Source: an uncultured Sphingomonadales bacterium (lineage in GTDB: Bacteria; Pseudomonadota; Alphaproteobacteria; Sphingomonadales; Sphingomonadaceae). From it: a stretch of 56,412 nt of DNA. The stretch's first letter is position 1; every line of letters starts with the position of its first letter. The stretch is taken from assembly GCA_903834285.1 (NCBI GenBank), contig CAILIO010000327.1:1-56412 (forward strand), given 5' to 3'. The notes under the pieces are model-generated. The model was not told the origin of the DNA and ran no database searches. It saw nothing but the letters and a program-made list of their open reading frames with translations. Below, piece after piece: positions 27,287 to 45,602 of this stretch. The translations under genes were made by a program, and so were the position numbers.

Positions 27287-28708
27287 CTATTCGCTCTCGC
27301 CTACCAGATTGCCGAGCCCGTAGCGGTGGAGCTTGGAATAGAGGCTCTGCCGGCTGAGGCCGAGGATTTCGGCGGCCGAGGCGCGGTTGTCCGACGTATA
27401 GGCGAGCGCGGCTTCGATGCAGAGGCGCTCGATGAGATCGGTGCTCTCGCGCACGATTTCCTTCAGGCTCGCGCGGCCGACGAGTTCGGTGAGCTGCTCG
27501 ACCGAACGCGGCAGATCGAGCGGCGTGGGCGGCAGATCGCGCAAGCGGCGGCCGATCTCGCGGATCGCGAAGCCATAGCACGGCGCGTCGCCCGAAGTGC
27601 GGACCGCCGAGAGTTCCACCGGCTCCTCGATCTCGGAATCCCGCGCGCGAACCACGGTGCTGACATTGCGGGCGAGGCCGTACTTGGTGAGCTGACCTTC
27701 GATCAGATCGAGATCGATGCCCGGCCGGCCGACGAATTCGCCAAGCGGGCGGCCGCGGATCTGATCCAGCGAGGCAGCGCGGGCGAGTTCGAGGAACGCG
27801 ATGTTGGCCGCGATGATCCGCATGTCGGAATTGGCAACGACAAAGGCATCGGGCATGCGCTCGACGATATCGAGGAGCGTGGCGGCACCCTCGGTCGTGC
27901 GCTCCATCGTGCTGCCGAGGCGGACCAGCAGGTAGCGCCCGCCGAGCTGGCGGAAGCCGGTGGCCGAAATGGTAAGCTGCTGGCGCGCGCGTTCAAGATC
28001 GACCGTCAGCGGCGAGACTTCGGAGGTCGTCAGAACCGCGCCGAGATAGGCAATCAGCGCATCGCGCGAGCTACGCGCGATGAGCCCGGAGAGTTTGGTG
28101 CCGACAAGGCTGCCGGGACGCGCGTCGAGCAGGGTGTGGGCGGCTGGGTTGGCTTCCTGGATGCGCTGGCTGTCTGCCTCGACGAGGAGGACGGGTTCGG
28201 ACGAAAGATCGAAGAGCAGGCGGTAGCGTGTCTCAATCTGACGCAGGCGCATATAATCGCGCTCGAGCGACTGCTGGGCCTGGAGCAGGCGCTGCTGGAG
28301 CACCACGGCCCCGCGCATGTCACGCCCGACCGCGATCAGGCGCTTGCCGCCCGCAAGGCTGATCAGCAGATAGCGTACCGGGATATCGCCGGCGGGGCTT
28401 GTATGGTTGACCTGCCGCCAGCGACTGCCCGACTCACCGGGTTCGACCTGCAGCATGTCCTTGACCTTGGCGCGGCTTTCGACCGTGACAGTGCTGGCGA
28501 ATTGCTGGCCGATCCAGCTGTCGCAGCCCGGAAAGTCCTGCCGGTTTGCCGCGACATCAAGAATGTGACCGTCAGGATCAAGCGAGAGAGTGACGTCACC
28601 TGCAGCAAGCACAAGGCGCAGGGCATCAGCCGAACAGATGTCGTTGAAAGCAGACTCTGACCGGGTAAACGGTGTCTTGTCCGCGAGGGCGCGTTCGGGT
28701 TCTGCCAC
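27287..28708 (-). CDS. ppsR: PAS/Fis-HTH transcriptional repressor of photosynthesis genes
   Basis: Multiple PAS-like segments; C-terminal HTH ALAYTSDNRASAAEILGLSRQSLYSKLHRYGLGNL. Confidence 0.95.
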   Translation of the reverse strand: MAEPERALADKTPFTRSESAFNDICSADALRLVLAAGDVTLSLDPDGHILDVAANRQDFPGCDSWIGQQFASTVTVESRAKVKDMLQVEPGESGSRWRQVNHTSPAGDIPVRYLLISLAGGKRLIAVGRDMRGAVVLQQRLLQAQQSLERDYMRLRQIETRYRLLFDLSSEPVLLVEADSQRIQEANPAAHTLLDARPGSLVGTKLSGLIARSSRDALIAYLGAVLTTSEVSPLTVDLERARQQLTISATGFRQLGGRYLLVRLGSTMERTTEGAATLLDIVERMPDAFVVANSDMRIIAANIAFLELARAASLDQIRGRPLGEFVGRPGIDLDLIEGQLTKYGLARNVSTVVRARDSEIEEPVELSAVRTSGDAPCYGFAIREIGRRLRDLPPTPLDLPRSVEQLTELVGRASLKEIVRESTDLIERLCIEAALAYTSDNRASAAEILGLSRQSLYSKLHRYGLGNLVGESE

Positions 28709-28722
28709 GGTAACGACTGGCC

Positions 28723-29673
28723 CTAGCCGGCGTTCACGGTCTGGTGCGTGGCCGCGCCGACCAGATGGTTGGCGAGAGCGAGCGCTCCAGGTGCGTCTAC
28801 CGCCGAGCCATCTGCCCCGGCCTCATCGGCCAGTGCTGGATTGGCATTCACTGCTTGTCCCCCCACCAGAATTTTCACGTCTTGGTACATGGACACGCTG
28901 CGGATCGCCTTGATTGTTCTTGATAAAGATTCGGTAGTAACATCGCAGGATACGGTCAAGCCGACGAGGTCGTAGGACTTGTTGGCAACCTTTGCGATCA
29001 GTTGCCGCATGTCAGGCGCGACCAGAACTTCGCTGTCCCACGCGGCGCGGACAAAGACTTCATGGACCATCGTCGCGCCGAAACTGTGCTGATCGCCGGG
29101 CATCGCCGAGAACAACGCGCGGCTGGGCGCCCTGAGCGGCCCGGTGATGATCGGGCTGCCCCACGCGATTTCGCGCATGACTTCCTGAAGACGCCACAAG
29201 CCGATGGTGACATCGAGGAAATCGCACCGATCCTCTTCCCATAGATCGCCGAGCCGGCGCGCGGCAGGCGCCAGAAGATCGACCAAGATAGCATCGATGC
29301 CGATCCCGCGCGCGACGTACTCCTCGACATGGACGAGCAACTCATCGGCCTGAAGCGTTAGCGGCAGCGGACAGAACCGCGCGACATCCTCCGCCGTGAT
29401 GACCCCGCCGCCCTCGCTCACGAAGCGACCGGGTCGCATGCGATGCGCCACCAGCAGCTGGGGAATGATCTCGCCTTCGATGAGCGTGCTGATCGCGGAA
29501 CTGGAACCGGGGCGCTGGCGGCGAGTGCCCGCATTGCGGCCGCTACCGGGATTGGCGGCCTTGCGGCGACTGCCAACCGGTACACCCGAATGATCTTCGT
29601 GTGTGGAGGATTGCTCCCCCTTCCGGGGGCCCTGGCCGCCTGTGGGGCCGCTTTTGCCTACTGCCAAGTCCAT
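28723..29673 (-). CDS. ppaA: PpaA/AerR-type cobalamin-binding antirepressor
   Basis: B12-binding fold (GDQHSFGATMVHEVFVRAAWDSEVLVAPDMRQLIAKVANKSYDLVGLTVS...ILVGGQAVNANPALADEAGADG) next to ppsR. Confidence 0.88.
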   Translation of the reverse strand: MDLAVGKSGPTGGQGPRKGEQSSTHEDHSGVPVGSRRKAANPGSGRNAGTRRQRPGSSSAISTLIEGEIIPQLLVAHRMRPGRFVSEGGGVITAEDVARFCPLPLTLQADELLVHVEEYVARGIGIDAILVDLLAPAARRLGDLWEEDRCDFLDVTIGLWRLQEVMREIAWGSPIITGPLRAPSRALFSAMPGDQHSFGATMVHEVFVRAAWDSEVLVAPDMRQLIAKVANKSYDLVGLTVSCDVTTESLSRTIKAIRSVSMYQDVKILVGGQAVNANPALADEAGADGSAVDAPGALALANHLVGAATHQTVNAG

Positions 29674-29792
29674 GCCAGACACTCCCGTCTGCCGCAGCTC
29701 CGTTGCCGCGTGGGGATAGTGGTTAACGACACTCCGACTCTGTCCCTCCCCCAAGGCCTACGCCCATTCCAAAACCTTGGCAAACCCAAATC

Positions 29793-29826
29793 TGTCAATT
29801 TTAGTTGTCGTCCAATTTTATTGACA
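29793..29826. promoter_or_regulatory. Composite PpsR-like operator in the divergent ppaA-bchF region
   Basis: TGTCAATTTTAGTTGTCGTCCAATTTTATTGACA; outward-facing TTGACA elements on both strands. Confidence 0.5.
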
Positions 29827-29882
29827 GTCCGCCAAAACGAGTCGTAAGCTCCTCATTGTCAAAAGGGATGGGACGACCAAGA

Positions 29883-31735
<1,853 letters not shown>

Positions 31736-31739
31736 GCCC

Positions 31740-33336
31740 ATGCAGCTTGCCGTCTGGACCTATGAAGGACCGCCGCATGTCGGCGCCATGCGGGTCGCGA
31801 CGGCGATGCGCGGCGTGCACTATCTGCTGCATGCGCCGCAGGGCGATACGTACGCGGACCTGCTGTTCACGATGATCGAGCGGCGCGATGCCCGCCCGCC
31901 CGTGACTTACACCACCTTCCAGGCGCGCGATCTGGGCAAGGATACCGCGAGCCTGTTCCAGAACGCGGCGCGCGATGCTGTGGAGCGGTTCAAGCCGCAG
32001 GCGCTGCTGGTCGGCGCTTCATGCACGGCCGAGCTGATCCAGGACGATCCGGCGGGCCTTGCCAACAATATGGGCCTGCCCTGCCCGGTGATCCCGCTCG
32101 AGCTGCCCAGCTATCAGCGCAAGGAAAACTGGGGCGCGGCGGAAACCTTCTACCAGATCGTGCGCCATCTGGCCGATACCTCGGTGCGCCCCGCCGCGCG
32201 CGAAGGCCGCCGTCCGTGCGTCAATCTGCTCGGCCCCGCTGCGCTCGGCTTCCGCCACCGCGACGATGTGCGCGAGGTGCGCCGCATCCTCGACCTGCTC
32301 GGCATCGACGTGCATCTCGTCGCGCCGCAGGGCGCTTCGCCAGAGGATATCCGCACCATCGGCGCGGCTGATTTCAACATCGTGCTCTATCCCGAGATCG
32401 GCGATGAAGCGGCGCGCTGGCTCGACAAGACTTTCGCCCAGCCCGCGATCCGCACGGTGCCGATCGGCGTGGGTGCGACCCGCGCCTTCATCGCCGAAGT
32501 GGCCGCGCTGGCCGGGGTCGATCCCGCGCCGGCGCTGAACGATCCTTCTTCGCGCATGCCGTGGTGGAGCCGCTCGGTCGATTCGACCTATCTCACCGGC
32601 AAGCGCGTGTTCGTGTTCGGCGATGCGACCCATGCCGTTGCCGCCGCGCGGATCGCGCACGAGGAGCTTGGCTTCACCGTCTGCGGGATCGGCTGCTACA
32701 ACCGCGAATTCGGACGCGAAATTCGTAATGCGGCCAAGGAATACGGCCTTGAGCCGCTGATCACCGACGATCATCTGGCCGTCGAGGACGCCATCGCCGC
32801 CGCCGCGCCCGAACTGGTGCTGGGCACGCAGATGGAGCGTCATATCGCCAAGCGCCTCGGCATTCCCTGCGCGGTGATTTCCTCGCCGGTCCACGTGCAG
32901 GATTTCCCGGCGCGCTTCAGCCCGCAGATGGGCTTCGAAGGCGCGAACGTGATCTTCGACACCTGGGTGCACCCGCTCGTCATGGGGCTGGAAGAGCACT
33001 TGCTCACCATGTTCCGCGACGACTTCGAGTTCAGCGACGCGGCGGGCCCCTCGCACCTCCATGGTTCGGCCCCGGCGCATAACGCAATGCAGGCCCAAAT
33101 GCAGGCCAAGCCCGAACCGGTGCTCGCACCGGCGGGCGATATTCTGATCAGGGAAGAAGCCGCGCCCGTCGCTGCTTCGGGCGGCTCGTCCGGCTGGACC
33201 GACGAAGCGACACGCGAACTGCACAAGATTCCGTTCTTCGTGCGCGGCAAAGCCAAGCGCAACACCGAGAAGTACGCGAATGAAATGGGCCTGGCGGCTA
33301 TCACGCTCGACACGCTCTACGAGGCAAAAGCCCACT

Positions 33337-33347
<11 letters not shown>
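31740..33347 (+). CDS. bchB: Dark-operative protochlorophyllide reductase subunit B
   Basis: [66 protein letters not shown]. Confidence 0.98.
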
Positions 33348-38683
<5,336 letters not shown>

Positions 38684-38685
38684 CC

Positions 38686-40128
38686 ATGACCGGAACACCC
38701 GCCATGACCGACACTATCCCGCAGACCCGCCTTTCGCGGATGGCGGGCCAGTGGACGCGCGTGGCGATGACCTGGCTGCCCTTTGCCGACGCGGCCAGCG
38801 CCGAGCTGCCCCTGCCCCGGCTGCTGCGCCTCGCGCTGTTTCAGGTGAGCGTGGGCATGGCAACGGTGCTCCTCAACGGCACGCTCAACCGCGTGATGAT
38901 CGTCGAGCTGCACACCCCGACCTGGCTGGTTTCGCTGCTGATCGCGATGCCGCTGCTGTTTGCACCGCTTCGCGCGCTGATCGGCCACAAGTCCGATACT
39001 CACCGCTCGGTACTCGGCTGGCGCCGCGTACCCTATATCTGGTTCGGCACGCTGATGCAGTGGGGCGGTCTCGCGATCATGCCCTTCGCGCTGCTGCTGA
39101 TGAGCGAGACGCGCACGTTCTACACCGGCCTTGGCGGGGGCGCGCTGGCCTTTCTGCTGACGGGCGCCGGCCTCCATGTGACGCAGACCGCCGGCCTTGC
39201 GCTCGCGACCGACCTTGCGCGCGAGGACAAGCGCCCGCGCGCAGTGGCGCTGCTCTATGTGATGCTGCTGGTGGGCATGATGGTTTCGGCCTTCGTGATC
39301 GGCGGCCTACTGGTGCCCTTCAGCCCGACCCGGCTGGTGCAGGTGATCCAGGGTGCGGCAGTCGTCACGCTGGTGCTCAACATTACCGCGTTGTGGAAGC
39401 AGGAAGGCCGCAATCCTGGCGCGACTGCCAAGGATCGCGAAACGCCGGAATTCCGTGACGTGTGGCGCGAATTCGTGGCCGAGCCCCACACAGTCCGCCT
39501 CCTTTCGGCCATCGGCCTCGGCGCGGCGGCCTTTGCGATGCAGGATGCGCTGCTCGAACCCTATGGTGCCGAGCTGCTTGGCCTGACCGTCGGGTCGACG
39601 ACGATGCTGACGGGTTCGTGGGCGATGGGCGCGATTGCCGGATTCTCGCTTTCGACGCGCGTGCTGGAGCGCGGCTTCGATCCGCTGCGGCTGGCGGGCG
39701 CCGGGATGGTCGGCGGGATCTGCGCGTTCATTCTCGTACTGCTGGCAGCGCCGCTCCATGCGCCGCTCCTCCTCGCGATCGGCGCGGGCTCGATCGGCTT
39801 CGGCATCGGGCTGTTCTCGGTCGGCACCCTGATCGCAGCCATGTCGCTCGCGCAGCGTGGCGATTCGGGCGTGGCGCTGGGGGCTTGGGGCGCAGTGCAG
39901 GCGACGGCTGCGGGCAGCGCGCTCGCGGTAGGCGGCGTGATCCGCGACACTGTGACGTGGCTGAGCGGGCCCAGCGGCCGCGCGGCGGGCTATGCCACGG
40001 TCTACAGCCTGGAAATTGTGATGCTGATCATGGCGCTGGTCGTGCTGGGGCCGCTTGCGGGCAAGCGCATCGGGATCGCTGGCGATCTGCCCGGGGGGCA
40101 GATGGCCATCCCCGAGTTTCCGACATGA
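38686..40128 (+). CDS. lhaA: Light-harvesting complex assembly protein LhaA (PucC family)
   Basis: LLRLALFQVSVGMATVLLNGTLNRVMIVELHTPTWLVSLLIAMPLLFAPLRALIGHKSDTHRSVLGWRRVPYIWFGT. Confidence 0.95.
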   Translation: MTGTPAMTDTIPQTRLSRMAGQWTRVAMTWLPFADAASAELPLPRLLRLALFQVSVGMATVLLNGTLNRVMIVELHTPTWLVSLLIAMPLLFAPLRALIGHKSDTHRSVLGWRRVPYIWFGTLMQWGGLAIMPFALLLMSETRTFYTGLGGGALAFLLTGAGLHVTQTAGLALATDLAREDKRPRAVALLYVMLLVGMMVSAFVIGGLLVPFSPTRLVQVIQGAAVVTLVLNITALWKQEGRNPGATAKDRETPEFRDVWREFVAEPHTVRLLSAIGLGAAAFAMQDALLEPYGAELLGLTVGSTTMLTGSWAMGAIAGFSLSTRVLERGFDPLRLAGAGMVGGICAFILVLLAAPLHAPLLLAIGAGSIGFGIGLFSVGTLIAAMSLAQRGDSGVALGAWGAVQATAAGSALAVGGVIRDTVTWLSGPSGRAAGYATVYSLEIVMLIMALVVLGPLAGKRIGIAGDLPGGQMAIPEFPT

Positions 40129-40200
40129 GTGTGGTGCCAAATTGAGTGCGGTGGTGGGAATTGCGGCCTCCGGGGCCCTGATCCGGGAAAGGAACGTTCG

Positions 40201-40977
40201 ATGAAAAGCGCATATGTAGTTGGCTCGATTGACGTGGCAGAGCTCGCGCTCTGGGCGTTCTTCCTCTTTTTCGTCGCCTTGGTCTTCTGGCTGCGGCGCG
40301 AGGACCGCCGCGAGGGCTATCCGCTCGAGGACGAGATGAACGGATTCATCGAAAGCGTCGGCGGCCCGCTGTCGACCGCGCTGCCCAAGCGCTTCATCCT
40401 GCCGTTCGATCGCGGCACGGTGGTGGCGCCCGTCGGCCCCAGCGAGGGCCGCGAGCCGGTGGACATCGCCGCCAAGCGCTACGAGAATTTCCCCGGCGCG
40501 CCTTATGTCCCGACCGGCAATCCGCTGGTCGACGGCGTGGGCCCGGCGTCTTACGCCAACCGCGCCAAGTGGCCCGACCAGGACGCGCAGGGCCGCGCCC
40601 GCATCGTGCCGCTTTCGACCGAGGGCCATATCTCGGTGTGGAGCGGCAACCGTGATCCGCGCGGCATGCAGGTCATCGCGGCGGACGGCAAGGTGGCCGG
40701 CACCGTGACCGATCTGTGGATCGACCGCGCCGAGCACCAGGTCCGCTATCTCTCGGTCGAGACGACGAGCGGCAAGACCGTGCTCGCCCCGATGGCGATG
40801 GCCACGGTCAGCGCGGCGGGCGTGACCATCGATGCGATCAACGCCGCCGACTACGACGCCGTGCCGCAGCTCGAGAACGCGACCGAGATCACCCGTTATG
40901 AAGAAGAGCGCGTGATCGGCTACTTCGGCGGCGGCTATCTCTATGCCAACGCCGGCCGTCAGGAGCCGATCCTGTGA
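40201..40977 (+). CDS. puhA: Reaction centre H subunit
   Basis: GSIDVAELALWAFFLFFVALVFWLRREDRREGYPLEDE; PRC-barrel C-terminus. Confidence 0.97.
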   Translation: MKSAYVVGSIDVAELALWAFFLFFVALVFWLRREDRREGYPLEDEMNGFIESVGGPLSTALPKRFILPFDRGTVVAPVGPSEGREPVDIAAKRYENFPGAPYVPTGNPLVDGVGPASYANRAKWPDQDAQGRARIVPLSTEGHISVWSGNRDPRGMQVIAADGKVAGTVTDLWIDRAEHQVRYLSVETTSGKTVLAPMAMATVSAAGVTIDAINAADYDAVPQLENATEITRYEEERVIGYFGGGYLYANAGRQEPIL

Positions 40978-41603
40978 GAGAGCACGATATCGAGCCGATC
41001 CGCGGCCTGCCGGGTGATCTGCCTCCGGGCGAGGCGATCCTCTGGCAGGGCGCGCCCGATGCGTGGGTCTTCGCCCGCAGCGCGCTGGGTGCGCGGTGGA
41101 TTGGCGGGTATTTCGTGGCTCTCGTCGGCTGGGCGCTTGTCAGCGGTACGCCGCTGGGCGCGCTCCTCACGGCAGGCTTCGGTGTGCTGGCGATGGGCCT
41201 CGTCTATGGCTTCGCGCTGCTGGTCGCGCGCAGCACCGTCTACACGATCACCAACCGCCGCGTGGTGCTGCGCGTGGGCGTCGCGCTCAGCAAGTGCATC
41301 AATCTACCGCTAGTGAAACTCGGCGGAGCGGATCTGCGGGCCCTCGGCGCGGGCTACGGCGATATCGCGCTTTCGCTTCAAGGCTCGAGCATGCTCGGCT
41401 ACGCGATGCTCTGGCCGCATGCCCGGCCCTTCCGCCTCGCGAAACCGCAGCCGATGCTGCGCGCGCTGCCGAACGCGGCTGACGCGGCCGGCATTCTGGC
41501 CAAGGCCACCGCGGCGATTGTGCCGCTGCAACAGCGCAGCGAAGCGGCACCCGCCGCCACTGCAGCGCGTCCCGTTATGGGCGCAAGGGAGGCTACAGCA
41601 TGA
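40974..41603 (+). CDS. puhB: Photosynthetic complex assembly protein PuhB (PH-domain)
   Basis: GDLPPGEAILWQGAPDAWVFARSALGARWIGGYFVALVGWAL; ATGA overlap with puhA. Confidence 0.94.
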   Translation: MREHDIEPIRGLPGDLPPGEAILWQGAPDAWVFARSALGARWIGGYFVALVGWALVSGTPLGALLTAGFGVLAMGLVYGFALLVARSTVYTITNRRVVLRVGVALSKCINLPLVKLGGADLRALGAGYGDIALSLQGSSMLGYAMLWPHARPFRLAKPQPMLRALPNAADAAGILAKATAAIVPLQQRSEAAPAATAARPVMGAREATA

Positions 41604-42082
41604 GCCTGGTTCACGATCACGAACAGACGATGCCCAAGGGCGCCCTTACGGCGGCGCTCATGCTGGTGGTCACGGCGCTGGCGCTCACCACTTTGGTCAA
41701 GGTCGGCGTGCTGAGCCGCGAAGCGGTGCCTGCCATCGCCCGCACCGAAGCCCATGTCGCCCCGGCCCAGATGCGCCAACTCAGCTTCACCGATCGCGGT
41801 GACGGCGCGGTGGTGGTACGCGATATGACGACCGGCGAGACCGTGCGCGTCCTCGTGGACGGCGTGCCGGGCAACGGCTTCGTGCGCGGCGTCATGCGCG
41901 GCATGGCGCGCGAGCGGCATATCCGCGGCGTCGGCATGGCCCCGCCCTTCACGCTCACGCTGTGGAAGAACGGTACGCTCAGCCTTGAGGACAAGAGCAC
42001 GGGCCGCGCAATCGAACTCGGCTCGTTCGGGCCCGACAACCGCGCCGCCTTTGCCGCGCTGCTGCCCGGGGGCGCCGCCTGA
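41600..42082 (+). CDS. puhC: Photosynthetic complex assembly protein PuhC
   Basis: Position; N-terminal TM; RQLSFTDRGDGAVVVRDMTTGETVRVL...GFVRGVMRGMARERHIRG. Confidence 0.93.
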   Translation: MSLVHDHEQTMPKGALTAALMLVVTALALTTLVKVGVLSREAVPAIARTEAHVAPAQMRQLSFTDRGDGAVVVRDMTTGETVRVLVDGVPGNGFVRGVMRGMARERHIRGVGMAPPFTLTLWKNGTLSLEDKSTGRAIELGSFGPDNRAAFAALLPGGAA

Positions 42083-42369
42083 TGTCTGCCAGCCAGTTCG
42101 ATACCCCCTGCCGCATCGAAATCGAGCAGACGCCGGAGCACTTCCACGCGCATGTGCGCCTCGCGGGGGATATCGAGCTTCAACCCGGAGACCGGGTGAA
42201 AGTGCACGGCGCACCGATCCGCGTTGATTTCGGTCAAAGCCTCGCCATCGACCGGATGGCAACGGTAACGCGGGCGGGTCCGCTGGTGCGGGCGTGGATC
42301 AAGCTGGCCGCCTATTTCGACCTTACCGAACTCTACGAAGTCAGCTTCACGCCCGGGAGACCGTCATGA
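42082..42369 (+). CDS. 95-aa conserved-type ORF between puhC and acsF
   Basis: [89 protein letters not shown]; overlaps both neighbours. Confidence 0.88.
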   Translation: MSASQFDTPCRIEIEQTPEHFHAHVRLAGDIELQPGDRVKVHGAPIRVDFGQSLAIDRMATVTRAGPLVRAWIKLAAYFDLTELYEVSFTPGRPS

Positions 42370-43505
42370 ACGCCCCTACCACGATCGACCCGAAATCGTC
42401 CGCGCATGAAGAATTCAGCCGGGCTGCTGCGGCAGCAGGTCTGGACATCGACAACGGCAGCAGCGCCAAGCTTGATACCCTGGCCATGGCGCGCGCCGAA
42501 ACGGTGCTGAGCCCGCGGTTCTACACCACCGACTTCACCGCGCTCGATGCGATCGACGTCTCGCCGGTGCGCGCCGAGTGGGACGACCTGATCTCCGAGA
42601 TGCAGGCGGACCGCAACAAGCTGCACTTCAAGCGCAAGGAGAGCTTCGAGGGGATCATCGAGGGGCTGGAGCCCGCGCTGCGCGAGGAGTTCACCGACTT
42701 CCTCGTGAGCTCGATGACCTCGGAATTTTCCGGCTGCGTGCTCTATTCCGAAATGGCCCGGCGCACGCGCAATCCGGACATGAAGATGCTGTTCAAGCTG
42801 CTGGCGCGCGATGAAAGTCGCCATGCCGGGTTCATCAACGAAACGCTCAAGGATGCCGGGATCGGCGTTGACCTGGGTTTCCTGACGAAGTCCAAGAAGT
42901 ACACGTACTTCCGCCCGAAGTTCATCTGGTACGCCGTCTATCTTTCTGAGAAAATTGGCTATGCCCGCTATATCACGATCTACCGGCACCTCGCCAAGCA
43001 CCCGGAATACCGCTTCCACCCGATCTTTTCGTGGTTTGAGGAATGGTGCAACGACGAGTTCCGCCACGGCGAAGCCTTCGCGCTGCTGATGCGCGCCGAT
43101 CCCAAGCTGCTGACGGGCCTCAACCGGTTGTGGATCCGCTTCTTCCTGCTTTCGGTCTACGCCACGATGTATGTGCGCGATCATGCCCGCCCGGTGTTCC
43201 ACGCCGCATTGGGCGTCGATCCGACCGAGTATGACTACAAGGTCTTCTCGGTCTGCACCGCGATCACGCGTCAGGTCTTTCCGATCGAGCTGGAAACCGA
43301 TGATCCGGCCTTCCGCCGCCGCATGGACGACCTGCTCAACGCCAGCAACCGCATCGCCGCCGGCAAGGCGCGCGGCGGAATTGTCGGTGCCTTCCAGCGC
43401 TACAGCGGCGTCGCGGCCGCGGGGCTCGCCTTTGCCCGGATGTACTTCCACCGCACCCGTGAGAACGCGCTGCCTGCTTCGGTGCGGATGCAACCTTCGT
43501 GGTGA
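42366..43505 (+). CDS. acsF: Aerobic (O2-dependent) Mg-protoporphyrin IX monomethyl ester cyclase
   Basis: [42 protein letters not shown]; diiron EXXH motifs ([22 protein letters not shown]). Confidence 0.98.
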   Translation: MNAPTTIDPKSSAHEEFSRAAAAAGLDIDNGSSAKLDTLAMARAETVLSPRFYTTDFTALDAIDVSPVRAEWDDLISEMQADRNKLHFKRKESFEGIIEGLEPALREEFTDFLVSSMTSEFSGCVLYSEMARRTRNPDMKMLFKLLARDESRHAGFINETLKDAGIGVDLGFLTKSKKYTYFRPKFIWYAVYLSEKIGYARYITIYRHLAKHPEYRFHPIFSWFEEWCNDEFRHGEAFALLMRADPKLLTGLNRLWIRFFLLSVYATMYVRDHARPVFHAALGVDPTEYDYKVFSVCTAITRQVFPIELETDDPAFRRRMDDLLNASNRIAAGKARGGIVGAFQRYSGVAAAGLAFARMYFHRTRENALPASVRMQPSW

Positions 43506-44284
43506 GTTTTTCCGGCCATGCCGTGCCCATGGTGGTCACACTGCTTGTGTGGTTCTTCGCCACCGGGCTGATCGCGTGGCTGGACAACCGTGACCGCGCG
43601 ACTTTCCCACGCGCGCTGGCGCTGGCAGGCGCGGGCGGCATTCTCGGGCTGGTCGCGGTCGTGGCCGGCTCGGTGATCCCCGGCATGGCAGGTGCCTATA
43701 TCGGCTTCATCGGCGCGCTGATGATCTGGTCGTGGCACGAGGCAAGCTTCCTGATGGGCGCGGTCGCGGGTCCCCGACGCGAGCCGAGCAATCCTGCCGC
43801 GCGCGGCTGGGACCGCTTCATCGATGCCGGATCGACGCTGATCTACCACGAGATCGCCCTTGCCCTCACCGCGCTCATGCTCATGTCGCTGGGCTGGAAC
43901 GCGGTCAATCCGACGGGGGCCGAAGTCTTCGTGCTGCTGCTCGCGCTGCGGGTTGCCAGCAAGCTCGCGCTCTTTGCCGGTGTGCCGAGCCAGGTCGGCG
44001 ATCTGCTGCCCCCGCATCTCGATTACTTGCGCAGCTATTTCGGCCCGCGCCGCTTTTCACCGGCGCTGGGGATGGCGCTGATCTTCACGGTGGTCCTTGC
44101 CGCGCTGCTGGGGAATGCGGCGCTCGCCGCGCCGGCAGGCAGCACCGAAGCCGTTCGCGCCAGCCTGCTCTTCGCCATGGCGGCGCTGGGCGTTCTCGAA
44201 CATGTGTTTCTCGCCTTGCCGTTTCGCGACGGCGCACTCTGGGGCTGGGCTCTGCCTGGCCGCCGCAATCACCTGGGCGCTTGA
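43499..44284 (+). CDS. puhE: PuhE (DUF3623) photosynthetic complex membrane protein
   Basis: Polytopic; [20 protein letters not shown]...[24 protein letters not shown] start overlapping acsF stop. Confidence 0.92.
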   Translation: MVSFSGHAVPMVVTLLVWFFATGLIAWLDNRDRATFPRALALAGAGGILGLVAVVAGSVIPGMAGAYIGFIGALMIWSWHEASFLMGAVAGPRREPSNPAARGWDRFIDAGSTLIYHEIALALTALMLMSLGWNAVNPTGAEVFVLLLALRVASKLALFAGVPSQVGDLLPPHLDYLRSYFGPRRFSPALGMALIFTVVLAALLGNAALAAPAGSTEAVRASLLFAMAALGVLEHVFLALPFRDGALWGWALPGRRNHLGA

Positions 44285-44326
44285 GGGCCCGGATCTGAGG
44301 TTTTGAAGGGAAGGGGTATTTCGGCC

Positions 44327-45547
44327 ATGGATTATGAGGCCTTCTTTACACAGGAACTCGACGGCATCCGCGGCGAGGGGCGCTATCGCATCTTCGCCGA
44401 ACTGGAGCGCCATCGCGGCTCCTTCCCCAAGGCGACGCGCTACGTGGATGGCGGCACGCAGGAAGTGACCGTCTGGTGTTCGAATGACTACCTCGGCATG
44501 GGCCAGCACCCCAAGGTGCTCGACGCGATGCACACCGTGATCGACGAGTGCGGCGCGGGCGCGGGCGGCACGCGCAACATTTCGGGCACCAACCGCCACC
44601 ACGCGCTTCTCGAAGCCGAACTCGCCGATCTGCACGGCAAAGAAGCCGCGCTGCTGTTCACCTCGGGCTATGTCTCGAACTGGGCGGCGCTCGGCACGCT
44701 GGCCTCGCGCCTCCCCGATTGCGTGGTGTTCTCGGACGCCGGCAACCATGCCTCGATGATCGAGGGCATCCGCCACAGCCAGGCCGAGCGGGTGATCTGG
44801 AAGCACAACGACTGGCGCGATCTTGACCGCAAGCTTGCGCAAGTGGCCCCCGGCCGTGCCAAGTTGGTCGCCTTCGAGAGCGTCTATTCGATGGACGGTG
44901 ATATCTCCCCGATCCGCGAGATCATCGAAGTCTGTGAGGCGCATGGCGCGCTTTCGTACATCGACGAAGTCCACGGTGTCGGCCTCTATGGCCCGCGCGG
45001 TGGCGGCGTGGCCGAGCGCGACGGGCTGATGGACCGCATCGACGTGATCGAGGGCACGCTGGGCAAGGCATTCGGTGTGATGGGCGGCTATATCGCTGCC
45101 TCAGAGGCGCTTTGCGACTATGTCCGCAGCTTCGCCTCGGGCTTCATCTTCACGACGGCGATCCCCCCTGCCCTTGCCGCCGGCGCCTGCGCCAGCATCC
45201 AGCATCTGAAGGTCAGCGGCTACGAACGCGCCCGCCACCGCGACCGCGTGAGCACGGTGCGCCGCAAGCTCAATGCGCTGGGCATCCCGCACCTCGACAA
45301 CCCGAGCCACATCATCCCGGTGATGGTGGGCGACGCGCGCAAGTGCAAGATGATCAGCGACTGGCTGCTCGACAATCATGGCATCTATGTCCAGCCGATC
45401 AACTATCCCACCGTGCCGCGCGGCACCGAGCGGCTGCGCATCACGCCCTCGCCCGTGCACACCGACGGCGATATTGACCGGCTGCTGGAAGCGCTGAGCG
45501 ATATCTGGTCGCAGTGCGAACTGGCACGGCGTTCACACGCGGCTTGA
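44327..45547 (+). CDS. hemA: 5-aminolevulinate synthase
   Basis: [63 protein letters not shown]. Confidence 0.98.
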   Translation: MDYEAFFTQELDGIRGEGRYRIFAELERHRGSFPKATRYVDGGTQEVTVWCSNDYLGMGQHPKVLDAMHTVIDECGAGAGGTRNISGTNRHHALLEAELADLHGKEAALLFTSGYVSNWAALGTLASRLPDCVVFSDAGNHASMIEGIRHSQAERVIWKHNDWRDLDRKLAQVAPGRAKLVAFESVYSMDGDISPIREIIEVCEAHGALSYIDEVHGVGLYGPRGGGVAERDGLMDRIDVIEGTLGKAFGVMGGYIAASEALCDYVRSFASGFIFTTAIPPALAAGACASIQHLKVSGYERARHRDRVSTVRRKLNALGIPHLDNPSHIIPVMVGDARKCKMISDWLLDNHGIYVQPINYPTVPRGTERLRITPSPVHTDGDIDRLLEALSDIWSQCELARRSHAA

Positions 45548-45565
45548 AGTGATCTGAGATTGGAG

Positions 45566-45602
45566 AACCCGGCTCCCTGCAGGCGCGGGGCGCCGGTTTT
45601 TT
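45566..45602 (+). terminator. Terminator-like hairpin after hemA
   Basis: AACCCGGC...GCCGGTT followed by TTTT; GC-rich stem with bulge. Confidence 0.6.

Noticed and set aside
27326-28660. 444-aa + strand ORF opposite ppsR
   Set aside because: Antisense of ppsR
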